DNA of 48,303 nucleotides from Mariaggregatimicrobium sp964498785 (GCA_964498785.1 CAZCJL010000050.1:1-48303); one strand, 5' to 3'. Numbered from the stretch's first letter, positions 7,331 through 17,780 are shown. Made by a program: numbers and translations. Notes: generated by a model from the sequence alone, not told the origin.

Positions 7331-9433
7331 ATGATTTTTAAACAAGAATTGACATTGGCTGATCGGCCATTCTCTATTGAAACCGGAAAATTAGCCAGAC
7401 AAGCGAACGGGGCAGCTCTTGTTTCGTACGGCGAGACAGTCATTTTGGCAACAGCCGTTGTAACAAAGAAACCTGTTGAAGGTATCGATTTTTTCCCGTT
7501 AACTGTTGAATACCGAGAAAAAGCGTATGCTGCCGGAAAAATTCCTGGTGGCTTTTTTAAGCGAGAAGGTAAACCCAGTGAAAATGAAATTCTTAGTTGT
7601 CGAATCATCGACAGATCAATTCGGCCGTTGTTTCCGGATGGATTTCGAAATGAAGTACAAATAATTATTTCTGTACTTTCGGCAGATAAAGAAAATGATG
7701 CAGACATGCTCGGCATTATTGGCGCATCGGCTGCATTGGCAATTTCTGACATCCCGTTTCTTGGACCTATTGCTGCTGTAAGAGTGGGACGCCTAAACGG
7801 AGAATACGTGATTAATCCCACTTATACAGAATTGGAAAATAGTGATATTGAGCTCGTGCTTAGCGGTGGCAAAGATTCAGTTATCATGGTGGAAGGCGAA
7901 GCATCAGAAATCTCAGAGGAAGAAATGATCGATGCTCTCGAATTTGGACATGAAGCAATTAAGCAGATTGTGGAATTACAGGAAAAATTAGTGGCTGACT
8001 GCGGCAACCCTAAAGTGGAAGTGATTTTACCGGAAGTTGATGAAAGTCTGGTAAATAAGGTGAAAGAAGCGGCATTACCAAAAGTTGAACAGTTTCTGAA
8101 AATCCAGGAAAAATCAGAACGAAGCGATGCACTTCATGCTCTGGCCGATGAATTGGAAGAAAAATACGAAGAAGAACATCCTGAGTGTCGCAAGACTATC
8201 ATGTCCGTAATTGGCGAAATCGAAAAGAAGCTTGTGCGTGAGATGATTCTAAACAATAATGTTCGTCTGGATGGACGAACACCAGACGATATCCGGGCGA
8301 TAGAATGTGAAGTTGGTTTACTTCCGCGGACGCACGGTTCTGCCCTGTTCACCCGAGGACAAACCCAGGCGCTGGCAGCGACAACCCTGGGTACGAAAAT
8401 GGATGAACAAAAAATGGACGAGTTGGAAGGTGCGTTTTCTAAGAGCTATATGCTTCATTATAATTTTCCGCCCTTTTGCGTTGGCGAAGTTCGTCCGATG
8501 CGCGGAACCAGTCGCCGGGAAGTCGGACATGGAAATTTGGCCGAACGAGCGTTGAAGACTATGATTCCAAATGATGAGATTTTTCCGTATACTATTCGAA
8601 TTGTTTCGGACATTCTCGAATCAAACGGATCATCTTCTATGGCCACTGTGTGTGCAGGCACACTATCATTGATGGACGCCGGCGTTCCGATTAAAAACGC
8701 GGTTAGTGGTATCGCCATGGGATTAATTAAAGAAGACGATAAATACGTTGTTCTGTCCGATATTTTAGGCGATGAAGATCATCTTGGTGATATGGATTTT
8801 AAAGTCGCTGGCACAAAAGAAGGTGTCACAGCATTTCAAATGGACATCAAAATAAAAGGGCTGGATATTGAAATTCTTCGAGATGCGCTGGAAAAAGCCA
8901 GACAGGGACGGTTGCATATTTTAGACATCATGAATAAGACAATCGATGCGCCTCGCAGTCAGTTGTCTTCTTATGCACCACGTATTATGACTTTTAAGAT
9001 CAATGTAGATATGATTGGTATGGTTATCGGACCAGGTGGCAAAACCATCCGTGATATTATAGAAAAAACAGAGGTCGCTATCGATATCAACGATGATGGC
9101 GTGGTTACTATCGCTTCTGTTGATCAGGAAAATGCTAACAAAGCACGCGAGATGATTGAATACCTGGTACAGGAACCGGAAGTCGGTAAAGTGTACACAG
9201 GAAAAGTAAAGAAAATAATGAACTTCGGAGCATTTGTTGAAATATTACCAGGTAAAGAAGGGTTGTTGCATATATCGGAAATCGACGTCCGGCGAATTAA
9301 TAGAGTCGAAGATGTTCTGAAAGTCGGCGACAAAGTGGAAGTAAAACTTCAGAAAATCGATCCCCAAGGAAAATTGGACCTTAGCCGCAAAGTATTGCTT
9401 AAAGGGGATACCGATTCCCAAAGGAGGTCGTAA
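7331..9433 (+). CDS. pnp: Polyribonucleotide nucleotidyltransferase (PNPase)
   Basis: This 700-residue enzyme has the full PNPase layout. Two RNase PH domains flank a helical domain; the second carries the conserved RGTSRREVGHG and the acidic DILGDEDHLGDMDFKVAGT catalytic/metal region. They are followed by a KH domain with GPGGKTIRDI (about residue 568) and a C-terminal S1 domain (about 620-690). PNPase degrades RNA phosphorolytically from the 3' end and acts in the degradosome. It follows rpsO by 25 bases and is preceded by a GGAGG ribosome binding site. Confidence 0.97.
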   Translation: MIFKQELTLADRPFSIETGKLARQANGAALVSYGETVILATAVVTKKPVEGIDFFPLTVEYREKAYAAGKIPGGFFKREGKPSENEILSCRIIDRSIRPLFPDGFRNEVQIIISVLSADKENDADMLGIIGASAALAISDIPFLGPIAAVRVGRLNGEYVINPTYTELENSDIELVLSGGKDSVIMVEGEASEISEEEMIDALEFGHEAIKQIVELQEKLVADCGNPKVEVILPEVDESLVNKVKEAALPKVEQFLKIQEKSERSDALHALADELEEKYEEEHPECRKTIMSVIGEIEKKLVREMILNNNVRLDGRTPDDIRAIECEVGLLPRTHGSALFTRGQTQALAATTLGTKMDEQKMDELEGAFSKSYMLHYNFPPFCVGEVRPMRGTSRREVGHGNLAERALKTMIPNDEIFPYTIRIVSDILESNGSSSMATVCAGTLSLMDAGVPIKNAVSGIAMGLIKEDDKYVVLSDILGDEDHLGDMDFKVAGTKEGVTAFQMDIKIKGLDIEILRDALEKARQGRLHILDIMNKTIDAPRSQLSSYAPRIMTFKINVDMIGMVIGPGGKTIRDIIEKTEVAIDINDDGVVTIASVDQENANKAREMIEYLVQEPEVGKVYTGKVKKIMNFGAFVEILPGKEGLLHISEIDVRRINRVEDVLKVGDKVEVKLQKIDPQGKLDLSRKVLLKGDTDSQRRS

Positions 9434-9449
9434 AAAGGTTTCAACAGAT

Positions 9450-10694
9450 ATGACCCACACCTCGCTGTATAATAAAACCGAGCTAGGAAATGGATTGAGA
9501 ATTGTAACAGAAGAAATCCCTCACGTTCGGTCTGTTGCTTTAGGAGTGTGGATTACCGTTGGTTCTCGGGATGAAGATGAGCGCAATAACGGTATTTCAC
9601 ACTTTATCGAGCACATGTTATTCAAAGGTACAAAAAACAGAACCACCCGCCAAATCGCCGAGAGCCTGGAGGTCGTCGGTGGAAGTCTCGATGCTTTTAC
9701 AACGAAAGAATTAACATGTTATTCTGCTCATGTATTAGATGAACATCTGTCTCTCTCTGTTGACGTCCTCGCGGATATTCTTACCAATTCGCTGTTTGAT
9801 CGCGTTGAATTGGAAAAAGAAAAAGATGTGATTCTGAACGAAATCAATCATTATAAAGATACTCCGGATGAAATGGTGTTCGAGTATTTTTACCAAAATG
9901 TTTTCCCCGCTCATCCGATGGGTTTCCCGGTTTACGGCACAAAACAGAATATTCGGCTATTTACCAGAGATCAATTACTAAGTTTTTTTCATGATGGTTA
10001 TGCAACCAATCGTATTGTAATTTCTGCAGCCGGGCGATTAAAACATGAGCAGGTTGTTGAACTCATCCATCGTTCCTTTGCTGAATTACCGCAAGCTAAA
10101 CTGCGAACCTTTCAAACATATTCTTCCCCAAATAACTCCGAAACAGTAATCAATGATAAATGTACACAGGCCCATGTCTGCCTGGGCGCGTTAGCCTATC
10201 CGTATACTGACAATAAAAAATTTCCGTTAATGATACTAAATACCTATCTCGGTGGCGGAATGAGTTCATTACTGTTTCAGAAAGTTCGAGAAGAACTCGG
10301 ACTTGTTTATTCAATATTCAGTTTTAATGATTTTTCAATTGATAACGGCCTTTTTGGCGTTTACTTTAGTTCCGATCCCTGTCATATTAGTCCTATCATT
10401 CATCTGATAACAAGTGAATTAGAGCAACTGGCTACTAATTCTCTGAACGAACAAACTCTAACCACATTGAAAAATCAATTAAAGGGTAATTTGATGCTGG
10501 GCCTGGAAAGCACTATATCCTGTATGAACCGGCTCGCGAAAAATGAAATTCATTATAATCACCATATTTCACTTGATCACATCATAAAAAAAATAGATCG
10601 TGTAACAATAAATGATATCCATACTGTGGCAAACGAGTTATTTGTTAATGATAGTTATGTTACCACAGTTTTAAAACCGATAAAAGCCATCTAA
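9450..10694 (+). CDS. M16 family zinc metallopeptidase (processing-peptidase-like)
   Basis: This 414-residue protein carries the inverted zinc motif HxxEH as HFIEH (residues 51-55). The third zinc ligand is a glutamate at residue 131, exactly the HxxEH-x(75)-E spacing of processing-peptidase beta subunits. The C-terminal half shows the second, inactive M16 domain, with the glycine-rich loop YLGGGMSSLLFQKVREELGL (about residues 267-286). There is no signal peptide, so it is probably cytoplasmic. It lies 16 bases after pnp, a common neighbour of this family in FCB and Firmicutes genomes. The length fits a single-chain two-domain member. Confidence 0.93.
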   Translation: MTHTSLYNKTELGNGLRIVTEEIPHVRSVALGVWITVGSRDEDERNNGISHFIEHMLFKGTKNRTTRQIAESLEVVGGSLDAFTTKELTCYSAHVLDEHLSLSVDVLADILTNSLFDRVELEKEKDVILNEINHYKDTPDEMVFEYFYQNVFPAHPMGFPVYGTKQNIRLFTRDQLLSFFHDGYATNRIVISAAGRLKHEQVVELIHRSFAELPQAKLRTFQTYSSPNNSETVINDKCTQAHVCLGALAYPYTDNKKFPLMILNTYLGGGMSSLLFQKVREELGLVYSIFSFNDFSIDNGLFGVYFSSDPCHISPIIHLITSELEQLATNSLNEQTLTTLKNQLKGNLMLGLESTISCMNRLAKNEIHYNHHISLDHIIKKIDRVTINDIHTVANELFVNDSYVTTVLKPIKAI

Positions 10695-10737
10695 AACTAA
10701 ATAGATCAAATAATAACCAATAAGGAGGGAATATTTA

Positions 10738-11853
10738 ATGATAATCGGAGTCCCCAAAGAGATAAAAGCAAATGAAAATCGAATTGCATTGCAGCCTTCC
10801 GGTGCAGAGATTTTAATTTCTCATGGTCATACAGTTCTGATTGAAAATGACGGTGGCGTTGGCAGCGGTTTCGAAAACGAAGCTTATAAAAAAGCCGGAG
10901 CCAAAATCATTGACACTCCGGAAGAAATTTTTGCAAAAGCAGATATGATAATGAAAGTAAAAGAACCACTGGAACAGGAATGGCCGCTTATTCGAGAGAA
11001 CCAGGTTCTGTTTACTTATTTTCATTTTGCAGCATCGCGTAAATTAACCGACGCTCTGATTAAAACGAATTCGATTGCAATCGCGTATGAAACGATTGAA
11101 ACAGCAGATGGTAGTTTACCACTGTTAAATCCTATGAGCGAAGTCGCCGGCCGATTAGCTATTCAGGCCGGAGCTCGCTGTTTGGAAAAACTGTTTGGCG
11201 GACGTGGGTTGTTGTTAGGCGGGGTCACTGGTGTTGCTCCGGCTCGAGTCATTATTTTGGGTGGAGGAATTGTCGGTACGAATTCTGCGCAAATGGCTGC
11301 TGGCCTTGGAGCAAATGTTGTTGTGTTGGATATTAATCTCGATAGATTGAGATATCTTGATCATGTTCTACCGAAAAACGTGACTACATTAATGTCAAAT
11401 CCGGAAAATATCCGAATGGCAATTTCGGATGCTGATTTGGTTGTCGGCGCTGTGTTAATTCACGGAGCAAAAGCCCCGCATCTGGTAACACGGGATATGC
11501 TGAAATTAATGAAAAAGAGATCAGTTATCGTGGATGTAGCTGTCGATCAGGGTGGTTGCGTGGAAACAATCAAACCCACAACCCATGCAGATCCGACGTA
11601 TGAGGTAGACGGCATTATCCATTACGGCGTTGCCAATATGCCGGGGGCAGTCCCCAGAACATCAACAATTGCTTTAACCAACGCAACATTACCTTACGCG
11701 CTTCAACTTGCAAACAAAGGTTATGTAAAGGCAGTTGAAGAAAACAAGGAAATTGCATTAGGCGTGAACATCATCCAGGGCAAAGTAACCTACAAAGGTG
11801 TTGCAGACGCGTTTGATCTGAAATTACATAAATTAGAAGACATTATTAAATAA
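10738..11853 (+). CDS. ald: Alanine dehydrogenase
   Basis: This 371-residue enzyme converts L-alanine and NAD+ to pyruvate, ammonium and NADH. Visible motifs are the N-terminal GVPKEIKANENRIAL, the substrate-binding lysine in MKVKEPL, the catalytic histidine segment TYFHFA, MSEVAGRLAIQAGA, and the NAD-binding glycine motif GGGIVGTNSAQMAAGLGANV. An excellent AAGGAGGG ribosome binding site precedes the ATG. It follows the M16 protease by 43 bases on the same strand. Confidence 0.96.
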   Translation: MIIGVPKEIKANENRIALQPSGAEILISHGHTVLIENDGGVGSGFENEAYKKAGAKIIDTPEEIFAKADMIMKVKEPLEQEWPLIRENQVLFTYFHFAASRKLTDALIKTNSIAIAYETIETADGSLPLLNPMSEVAGRLAIQAGARCLEKLFGGRGLLLGGVTGVAPARVIILGGGIVGTNSAQMAAGLGANVVVLDINLDRLRYLDHVLPKNVTTLMSNPENIRMAISDADLVVGAVLIHGAKAPHLVTRDMLKLMKKRSVIVDVAVDQGGCVETIKPTTHADPTYEVDGIIHYGVANMPGAVPRTSTIALTNATLPYALQLANKGYVKAVEENKEIALGVNIIQGKVTYKGVADAFDLKLHKLEDIIK

Positions 11854-11861
11854 ATTACCGC

Positions 11862-12653
11862 ATGAATATTCCCATTTTAGCATATCATAAAATTGACACT
11901 GCGTTTGAATGGGGAATTAATACGGTTTCACCCCACACTTTTGAAAAGCAAATCCGATATTTGTACAACAGCGGTTTTCAATCGGTTAAAATACAAGATA
12001 TTGTATATAACAAAGTTCGGGTTGAAAAACCGATAGTTATTACGTTTGATGATGCATACAGGTCTGTTCATGAGTTTGCTTTCCCGATCCTGAATAAATA
12101 TCAATTTTCAGCTACTGTGTTTGTTATTTCAGACTATGTCGGAAAAAATAACTCGTGGGACACCAATATCGGAGGCAAGACGTGTATGCATCTTAATTTT
12201 CGGGAAATCTGTGCGTTAATTGCCGCTGATTGGGAAATCGGATCCCATACTGTTACTCATCCTGATTTGATTGGTCTGTCTGATGAAGATCTGATATCTG
12301 AATTAAGATTATCTAAAACTCGCCTGGAAGATCGGTTGTCTGTTCCTGTTCGAATTATTTCCTATCCTTACAATCGTGTAAATATTTCAGTAATTGAATA
12401 CGCACGAAAGATCGGTTATCAGGGGGGATGTTGTCTGGCCGTGAACACGTCAATACCTGCAGAAATGAAAATGTTTAATATCTCACGCACAGGAGTTTAC
12501 GCAATTGATACCCAATTATGGTTCAAATTAAAACTGGAAAATTCGATGATTGCACATTTCGACAATATGAGACAAAAAGCAATTTGTTTTTGTGCAAAGG
12601 GTTCTGTGTACTTTAACCGCCTAAAAAAAATCAAAAAAAGTATTGCAATTTAA
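11862..12653 (+). CDS. Polysaccharide deacetylase (NodB-type) family protein
   Basis: In this 263-residue protein the NodB fold is marked by TFDDA (residues 61-65, with the catalytic base and first metal ligand) and SHTVTHP (128-134, the two metal-binding histidines). The usual third motif RxPY appears as SYPYN. No signal peptide or membrane helix is seen. CE4-type enzymes remove acetyl or related N-linked groups from sugars in peptidoglycan, chitin-like polymers or lipid-linked glycans; the substrate here is unknown. It starts 8 bases after ald, without a clear ribosome binding site, and its stop overlaps the next promoter. Confidence 0.82.
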   Translation: MNIPILAYHKIDTAFEWGINTVSPHTFEKQIRYLYNSGFQSVKIQDIVYNKVRVEKPIVITFDDAYRSVHEFAFPILNKYQFSATVFVISDYVGKNNSWDTNIGGKTCMHLNFREICALIAADWEIGSHTVTHPDLIGLSDEDLISELRLSKTRLEDRLSVPVRIISYPYNRVNISVIEYARKIGYQGGCCLAVNTSIPAEMKMFNISRTGVYAIDTQLWFKLKLENSMIAHFDNMRQKAICFCAKGSVYFNRLKKIKKSIAI

Positions 12654-12671
12654 GCATAGATTTGTTATAAT
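12643..12671 (+). promoter_or_regulatory. Sigma-70-type promoter for the MerR gene and tRNA-Pro
   Basis: TTGCAA (12643-12648), a 17-base spacer and a perfect TATAAT (12666-12671) precede the MerR ATG by 29 bases. The -35 box overlaps the end of the deacetylase gene. No strong Shine-Dalgarno sequence follows, so the leader is short. Confidence 0.6.
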
Positions 12672-12699
12672 AATATTTAAACTGCCACTGTAACGCATT

Positions 12700-13181
12700 A
12701 TGAAACCAAAACCTATAAAAAAGTTATATTATTCCATCAGCGAGGTTAGCAAACTAACTTCCTTAAAACCGTATGTGCTTCGGTACTGGGAAACGGAGTT
12801 CAGCGAGCTTAGACCAGCTAAAAACAGGGCAGGAAATCGAATATACAGATTAAATGATATTAAACTTATTTTCTTCATTAAAAAATTATTGTACGAAGAA
12901 AAATTTACGATCGAAGGTGCCCGACAAAAAATTAAATCCACGATTAAAGAAAATCCGACTCAAATGGCAATTCCGTTTAATGATTACACCAAAGAAGAAA
13001 TGATCGCAGATATCCGGCGTGACTTACAGGAAATTCTTGATATTTTGAATGATAATAGTGAGCAAACGAATGATAACAACGAACCAGAAACAGGTGTTCG
13101 GGAATCGGAAAATGAAAAACGAGAAAGAAACCAGGATCAACATTATAAAGTAAACAATACTGTAACAGAAAAAAAATTTTT

Positions 13182-13191
<10 letters not shown>
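12700..13191 (+). CDS. MerR-family transcriptional regulator
   Basis: This 163-residue protein begins with a winged-helix MerR domain (residues about 6-75). It contains YYSISEVSKLTSLKPYVLRY, WETEF, NRAGNRIYRLNDIKLI and FTIEGARQKI, typical of a short regulator found across FCB bacteria. The C-terminal third (about 118-163) is hydrophilic, Asn/Glu-rich and probably disordered; no ligand-binding domain is visible. The stop codon TAG (13189-13191) lies inside tRNA-Pro, so the gene overlaps the tRNA by 10 bases and both must be on one transcript or share sequence. The target genes are unknown. Confidence 0.88.
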
Positions 13192-13649
<458 letters not shown>

Positions 13650-16487
13650 TCACCGAACGTTTACAGTAACTACCTGTTCATTATTCCTGCGAGTAATTTC
13701 CTGCCCCGAAATTGATGCCGAAATTTTCAACTTGTGTTCACCTTTTTCTGCGATCCAGCGTGCTGTCACTGTTCTCGTTCGTGATGCAAGATCATTCGGC
13801 GGTTCGATGGACTTGATTTTATGTACGGCAATTTTGTTATCATCAATATAAAAATTAACAAAGAAATCGTGGGCAGCGGCATTGCCGATATTGTGGATTT
13901 TAGCGCTGATTTGAATATTTTCTCCGACAACCGGATTTTGATTCGAAAGGGTAATATCGTTTTCACTCAGCCCAACGTCCGGCATGCTCGTCAAATCAAA
14001 TGGATACTGTTTCTGCTGTTCACATTCAATGCGAAACACTTGCCGTGCAGGCACCGCTATTTTCAATTTTTCTCCGCGCTCGGTTAGTTTGTGCTTTTCC
14101 CGGCTGGATTCAAATGAGCCATTTTGCCGTGTTCCGGTTCGAATAACATATTCTCCCGGAGCTAATCGCCAGACGTTCATTGAAATTTCTTTTGGCTCGC
14201 CAAAATTGTACAGCAGAATATCCAGATAATCCGTTTTTGCCTCGGTAACAATAATAGCGATGTCGGTTCCCGTATTCTCCCAGGTTACTGCGGCGACTGG
14301 GAATTCACGTCCCTTGCCGATGCCGCCGGTGTACATACCAAAAAGATGATCCGCGTTTGGCACATACACCCGATCCGTAAATTTCACTTCACTGGTGCGC
14401 AGCTCAAAATTATAATTCAACTGCTGAATGATTTCCTCGCAACCCTGCACCAGGTGGTCAGGATCATCACTAAACAGATAATTCAAATAATGCGATCCGT
14501 GGTTCTTTAAAAAATCATCATAATAATCGCTCTGCGTCAGGATTTTGGTGCGTCCGACCACCAGCCAGAATTTTTCCGGATTTGCCCGGCGTTCCACGAT
14601 CTCGCCAGTAAGTACTTTTTTTGCCCACTCTGCGGAGCCTTCAGAGATCACAGTTTGTGGATCATTTGGCGTTTCTATAAAACGGATTGTTTGATTAAGG
14701 GGTTTTAAAAATGTTGTATCGCTTGTAATAGAATACATTCCCGTTAACTGGTTGTACATTTCGGAAATACTCCCCACTAATTCCCAGTTATAATAATCCC
14801 ATCCCAGATTCGGATGATACCAATTATCAGAGTAGCCGCCGATTTCATCATTATCGAACCGGACGGCTGCGGGTAAAATCCCTGCCGGTTTTCCTTTATC
14901 CGTGCGCAGGGCGTCATCGATCCATGCCTGTCCCCATTCACTGAACATTCGGACGATTGTTGGATTTTGATTGTACCATGCTGTCCATAGACCGGCGACA
15001 GTGGCGCGGGCGTTCATCGCCACATCCACGGCGTAGGGCGGCTCGTCGATAATATCTGTCGCTGAAATATAACACGATTTAAAATGGCGATGTCCTTTTG
15101 AATTAATTGCGGTCCAGGTATCGCGGAAGTTTTGCATACTTAACATGCAGCGTTCGATGTACACCGGATTTCCGTAATCCAGCATCAGCATCACCGGATG
15201 GGTATCGGTGATGAATTCCGCCGAGTGTTCTACATCATCGATTTTTTTGGCGAACCCATTCTCAAGTTTTCCGCTGTTCCAAACCCCTTCGACCAGTCGC
15301 ATAAATCCCAGCCGTGCTTTGGGATCATCCGCGCCTAATATAGCCGGCAGCCACCAGCGAAGCATTTCCACATCATCGCCGTATTTGCCGCCGAGTTCAC
15401 CATTTTCAACCTGCCGGTTATCGACCCACCAGTGGATTATTTCCAAAATACGCGCCATCGCCTCACGCTGCGTTACAGCCCAGTGCGGTGCATCTGAATG
15501 TGATTTGTGAATATGCTCAAAATAGTGCGGGATTTTATCTCCCAGATACATGCGCACTAATTTATGATCCGGATACTTGCGATGAACAATACGAAAATAT
15601 TTTTTAGCTTCAGCGTCATTCCATAACAGACCCTGCTCCTGGAATAACCAGTAATGAATTTTTCCGAGAAGAAATGCCGTTCTGTAAAATAGCGGATCAT
15701 CGGGATCGGCAACAATCTGTCGCAATAAATCCGATGCATACCAAAACCGGTTGAATATGCTCATCCCGGTTTGTTTCACAGCCCAGGACCACCAGCCGAT
15801 ATCATAATAATAACACGCCAGCAAATATTTTTCCAGCAGATTTATTTGATTCTCCGCGGCGATATTGTTCGGATTTTTATCAAGAAAGCGTTTTAATTCG
15901 CGGGCTTTTTCAGCGACTGCTGCCGTGTCTTCTTCCAATGGAGTGTCAAAAGATATTTGATCGTTTGGCGTCGCTGCCCGCAATTCTATCGCACAAATTC
16001 CGGCAATCCCATGATCAGCAACGACTGTCACATCGACGGTTGGATCGGTGATATTTATCGCTGAACAAATCGTTCGGAACGGCATGCGATACCAGGGGAT
16101 TGTCACGGAATCTTCAAAAACTGTATCATTTACCAAAATGGAGATTTGAGTGTCTTCATCGCTTAATCCGTTATTGACCGTCACCGACATAAAATACTGT
16201 CCCGGAACCGCATCAATTCGAAAAACCATATTTTTTGAAGAAGCCACGCCATCCCGGGATAATTTGGTGATCGCTTCTGAATCCGGATCATCGAAAGTTT
16301 GCCCGGGCTTGATAATCCACCCAAAGCCTCGTGTCTCATCATATTTCGTATTTTGGGCGATCAGGATGAAGCCTGATTCCGCTGGTGAATCCGCAGCTCC
16401 CATATCAAAGCAATAATTTTTCACATTATCACTGGAATATCCATTTACGATAAATAAGAGAGTCAACAACCATCCGATTTTTTTCAT
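13650..16487 (-). CDS. Large exported protein: malectin-like domain, helical barrel-like middle, CARDB domain
   Basis: This 945-residue protein begins with a signal peptide (basic KK, hydrophobic core to about residue 16). Residues about 24-170 resemble the malectin-like carbohydrate-binding domain found ahead of rhamnogalacturonan esterases and lyases (FDMGAADSPAESGF, then ETRGFGWI). The long middle (about 190-740) is rich in Trp, Tyr and helix-forming residues and resembles an alpha/alpha-barrel catalytic domain, but I recognise no specific glycoside hydrolase or lyase motif. Residues about 845-945 look like a CARDB domain (beta-sandwich, N-I-G-N-A pattern). It is the last gene of the minus-strand cluster, 50 bases after the NagA-like gene. 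The likely role is binding and perhaps cutting an acidic polysaccharide outside the cytoplasm; the reaction is unknown. Confidence 0.75.
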   Translation of the reverse strand: MKKIGWLLTLLFIVNGYSSDNVKNYCFDMGAADSPAESGFILIAQNTKYDETRGFGWIIKPGQTFDDPDSEAITKLSRDGVASSKNMVFRIDAVPGQYFMSVTVNNGLSDEDTQISILVNDTVFEDSVTIPWYRMPFRTICSAINITDPTVDVTVVADHGIAGICAIELRAATPNDQISFDTPLEEDTAAVAEKARELKRFLDKNPNNIAAENQINLLEKYLLACYYYDIGWWSWAVKQTGMSIFNRFWYASDLLRQIVADPDDPLFYRTAFLLGKIHYWLFQEQGLLWNDAEAKKYFRIVHRKYPDHKLVRMYLGDKIPHYFEHIHKSHSDAPHWAVTQREAMARILEIIHWWVDNRQVENGELGGKYGDDVEMLRWWLPAILGADDPKARLGFMRLVEGVWNSGKLENGFAKKIDDVEHSAEFITDTHPVMLMLDYGNPVYIERCMLSMQNFRDTWTAINSKGHRHFKSCYISATDIIDEPPYAVDVAMNARATVAGLWTAWYNQNPTIVRMFSEWGQAWIDDALRTDKGKPAGILPAAVRFDNDEIGGYSDNWYHPNLGWDYYNWELVGSISEMYNQLTGMYSITSDTTFLKPLNQTIRFIETPNDPQTVISEGSAEWAKKVLTGEIVERRANPEKFWLVVGRTKILTQSDYYDDFLKNHGSHYLNYLFSDDPDHLVQGCEEIIQQLNYNFELRTSEVKFTDRVYVPNADHLFGMYTGGIGKGREFPVAAVTWENTGTDIAIIVTEAKTDYLDILLYNFGEPKEISMNVWRLAPGEYVIRTGTRQNGSFESSREKHKLTERGEKLKIAVPARQVFRIECEQQKQYPFDLTSMPDVGLSENDITLSNQNPVVGENIQISAKIHNIGNAAAHDFFVNFYIDDNKIAVHKIKSIEPPNDLASRTRTVTARWIAEKGEHKLKISASISGQEITRRNNEQVVTVNVR

Positions 16488-16537
16488 TATTTTTTTCCGG
16501 TATTATCTTCTCAGATTTCCGAAATCTAATAGTTCAA

Positions 16538-17776
16538 TTAGCGTTCATAAACCAGCTCACCGCCAACATACGTTTTATAAACAACAAGCTCTTCACTTTC
16601 AACCCCGAATATCACCAAATCTGCTCTTTTACCGGCTTTAATTTCGCCGCGATTTGGTAAGCCCAGTAGTTTTGCCGGATTCGCCGTCGCCATGTCGATG
16701 GCTTCGGACAATGGACAGCCGGTAAATTGCATTACATTATAAATTCCGCGGGTAATTGGAAAACTGGCGCCGGCAAGATTATTCTGTCCCACGTTGACAA
16801 TTTTCCCGGTTGGCGTCACTTCGATGTCGATGTCGAGCCAGGTGTAACGTCCGGCGTGCATACCGGCGAATTTCGTCATATCCGAAACGAGGATCACCCG
16901 TTGCGCTCTTTTTGCCTTAAAAAACACAGCCACTTCCTCCGGGCGCAGATGAAAGCCGTCAGCGATAATGCTGATCATCAGGCGATCTTCGGCAAGTTGC
17001 GGCCATAATACATTTTCGTGACGATTTATCATATTTGCACAGCCATTTCCCAGATGCGTCGATAGCGCTGCACCGTTGTCTGCAGCGGATTTAATTTGTG
17101 CTGCCGATGAATTGTGATGTCCGAGCGCAACGAAAATTCCCTGCTGCGCACACTTCTGAATAAAATCCCCCGCGCCCGGTTGGTCCGGTGCGACGGTGAC
17201 TAAAATAATCTTGTTATCCGCGATTCGGTTCAATTCTGAGAATTCACTCCAGTCCGGCGGGCGGATCCATCTTTTGGAGTGAGCGCCGCGGTAGCCATCC
17301 TCCGGCGAAATATAGGGACCTTCCAGATGAAACCCCGGGATGCACTGCCCGATATCTGGTTCGCGGATTGCATCTGCCAGTATTTTGAAACTTTCTCGCA
17401 ACTGATCATTCGAGCTGGTAATGACCGTCGGCAAATAGCTCGTCACGCCGACCTTCCATAGCGTCTGTGTCACTTTTCTGACGCCTTCTATCGACAGGTC
17501 ATCGGACGAAAAACCGACCGAAACATAGCCGTTCACCTGAATATCTATAAATCCGGGAGCAATGTAGCGCTTGGTCTGATCCGGTTTTTCTAATTGATCC
17601 AGCCGGTTAATCCGCTCAATTTTTCCGTTCTGCATTTCGATGGATATCGGTTGCCCGTCATGATAAAACAATCCTTCAATCACCTTTTCTGCAGCTTTGA
17701 GAGTATTCGGCTGTCCTGCATAGATTGTAAAAAAAAAGAATAAAATTTTCAACAATAATTTATGTTTAAATATCAT
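16538..17776 (-). CDS. NagA-like amidohydrolase with a predicted signal peptide
   Basis: This 412-residue protein has the fold and metal motifs of N-acetylglucosamine-6-phosphate deacetylase: PGFIDIQVNG, HLEGPYISPEDG (metal-ligand Glu), GHHNSSAAQI and THLGNG (histidine ligands), IADGFHL, and LVSDMT with the catalytic Asp. Unusually, it starts with a classic signal peptide (KHKLLLKILFFFFTIYAG, cleavage probably near LKA-AEK). NagA normally works in the cytoplasm on a phosphorylated sugar, so this member probably acts in the periplasm on another N-acyl sugar. I chose ATG 17776 because GGAG lies 8 bases upstream; an ATG at 17791 overlaps the GH105 stop. The tight junction with GH105 indicates co-translation. 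Confidence 0.85.
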   Translation of the reverse strand: MIFKHKLLLKILFFFFTIYAGQPNTLKAAEKVIEGLFYHDGQPISIEMQNGKIERINRLDQLEKPDQTKRYIAPGFIDIQVNGYVSVGFSSDDLSIEGVRKVTQTLWKVGVTSYLPTVITSSNDQLRESFKILADAIREPDIGQCIPGFHLEGPYISPEDGYRGAHSKRWIRPPDWSEFSELNRIADNKIILVTVAPDQPGAGDFIQKCAQQGIFVALGHHNSSAAQIKSAADNGAALSTHLGNGCANMINRHENVLWPQLAEDRLMISIIADGFHLRPEEVAVFFKAKRAQRVILVSDMTKFAGMHAGRYTWLDIDIEVTPTGKIVNVGQNNLAGASFPITRGIYNVMQFTGCPLSEAIDMATANPAKLLGLPNRGEIKAGKRADLVIFGVESEELVVYKTYVGGELVYER

Positions 17777-17780
17777 CTTT

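Noticed and set aside
7027..7821. 264-codon open frame on the minus strand across rpsO and pnp
   Set aside because: It lies wholly opposite two certain genes, has no domain pattern and no ribosome binding site; it is a coding shadow.
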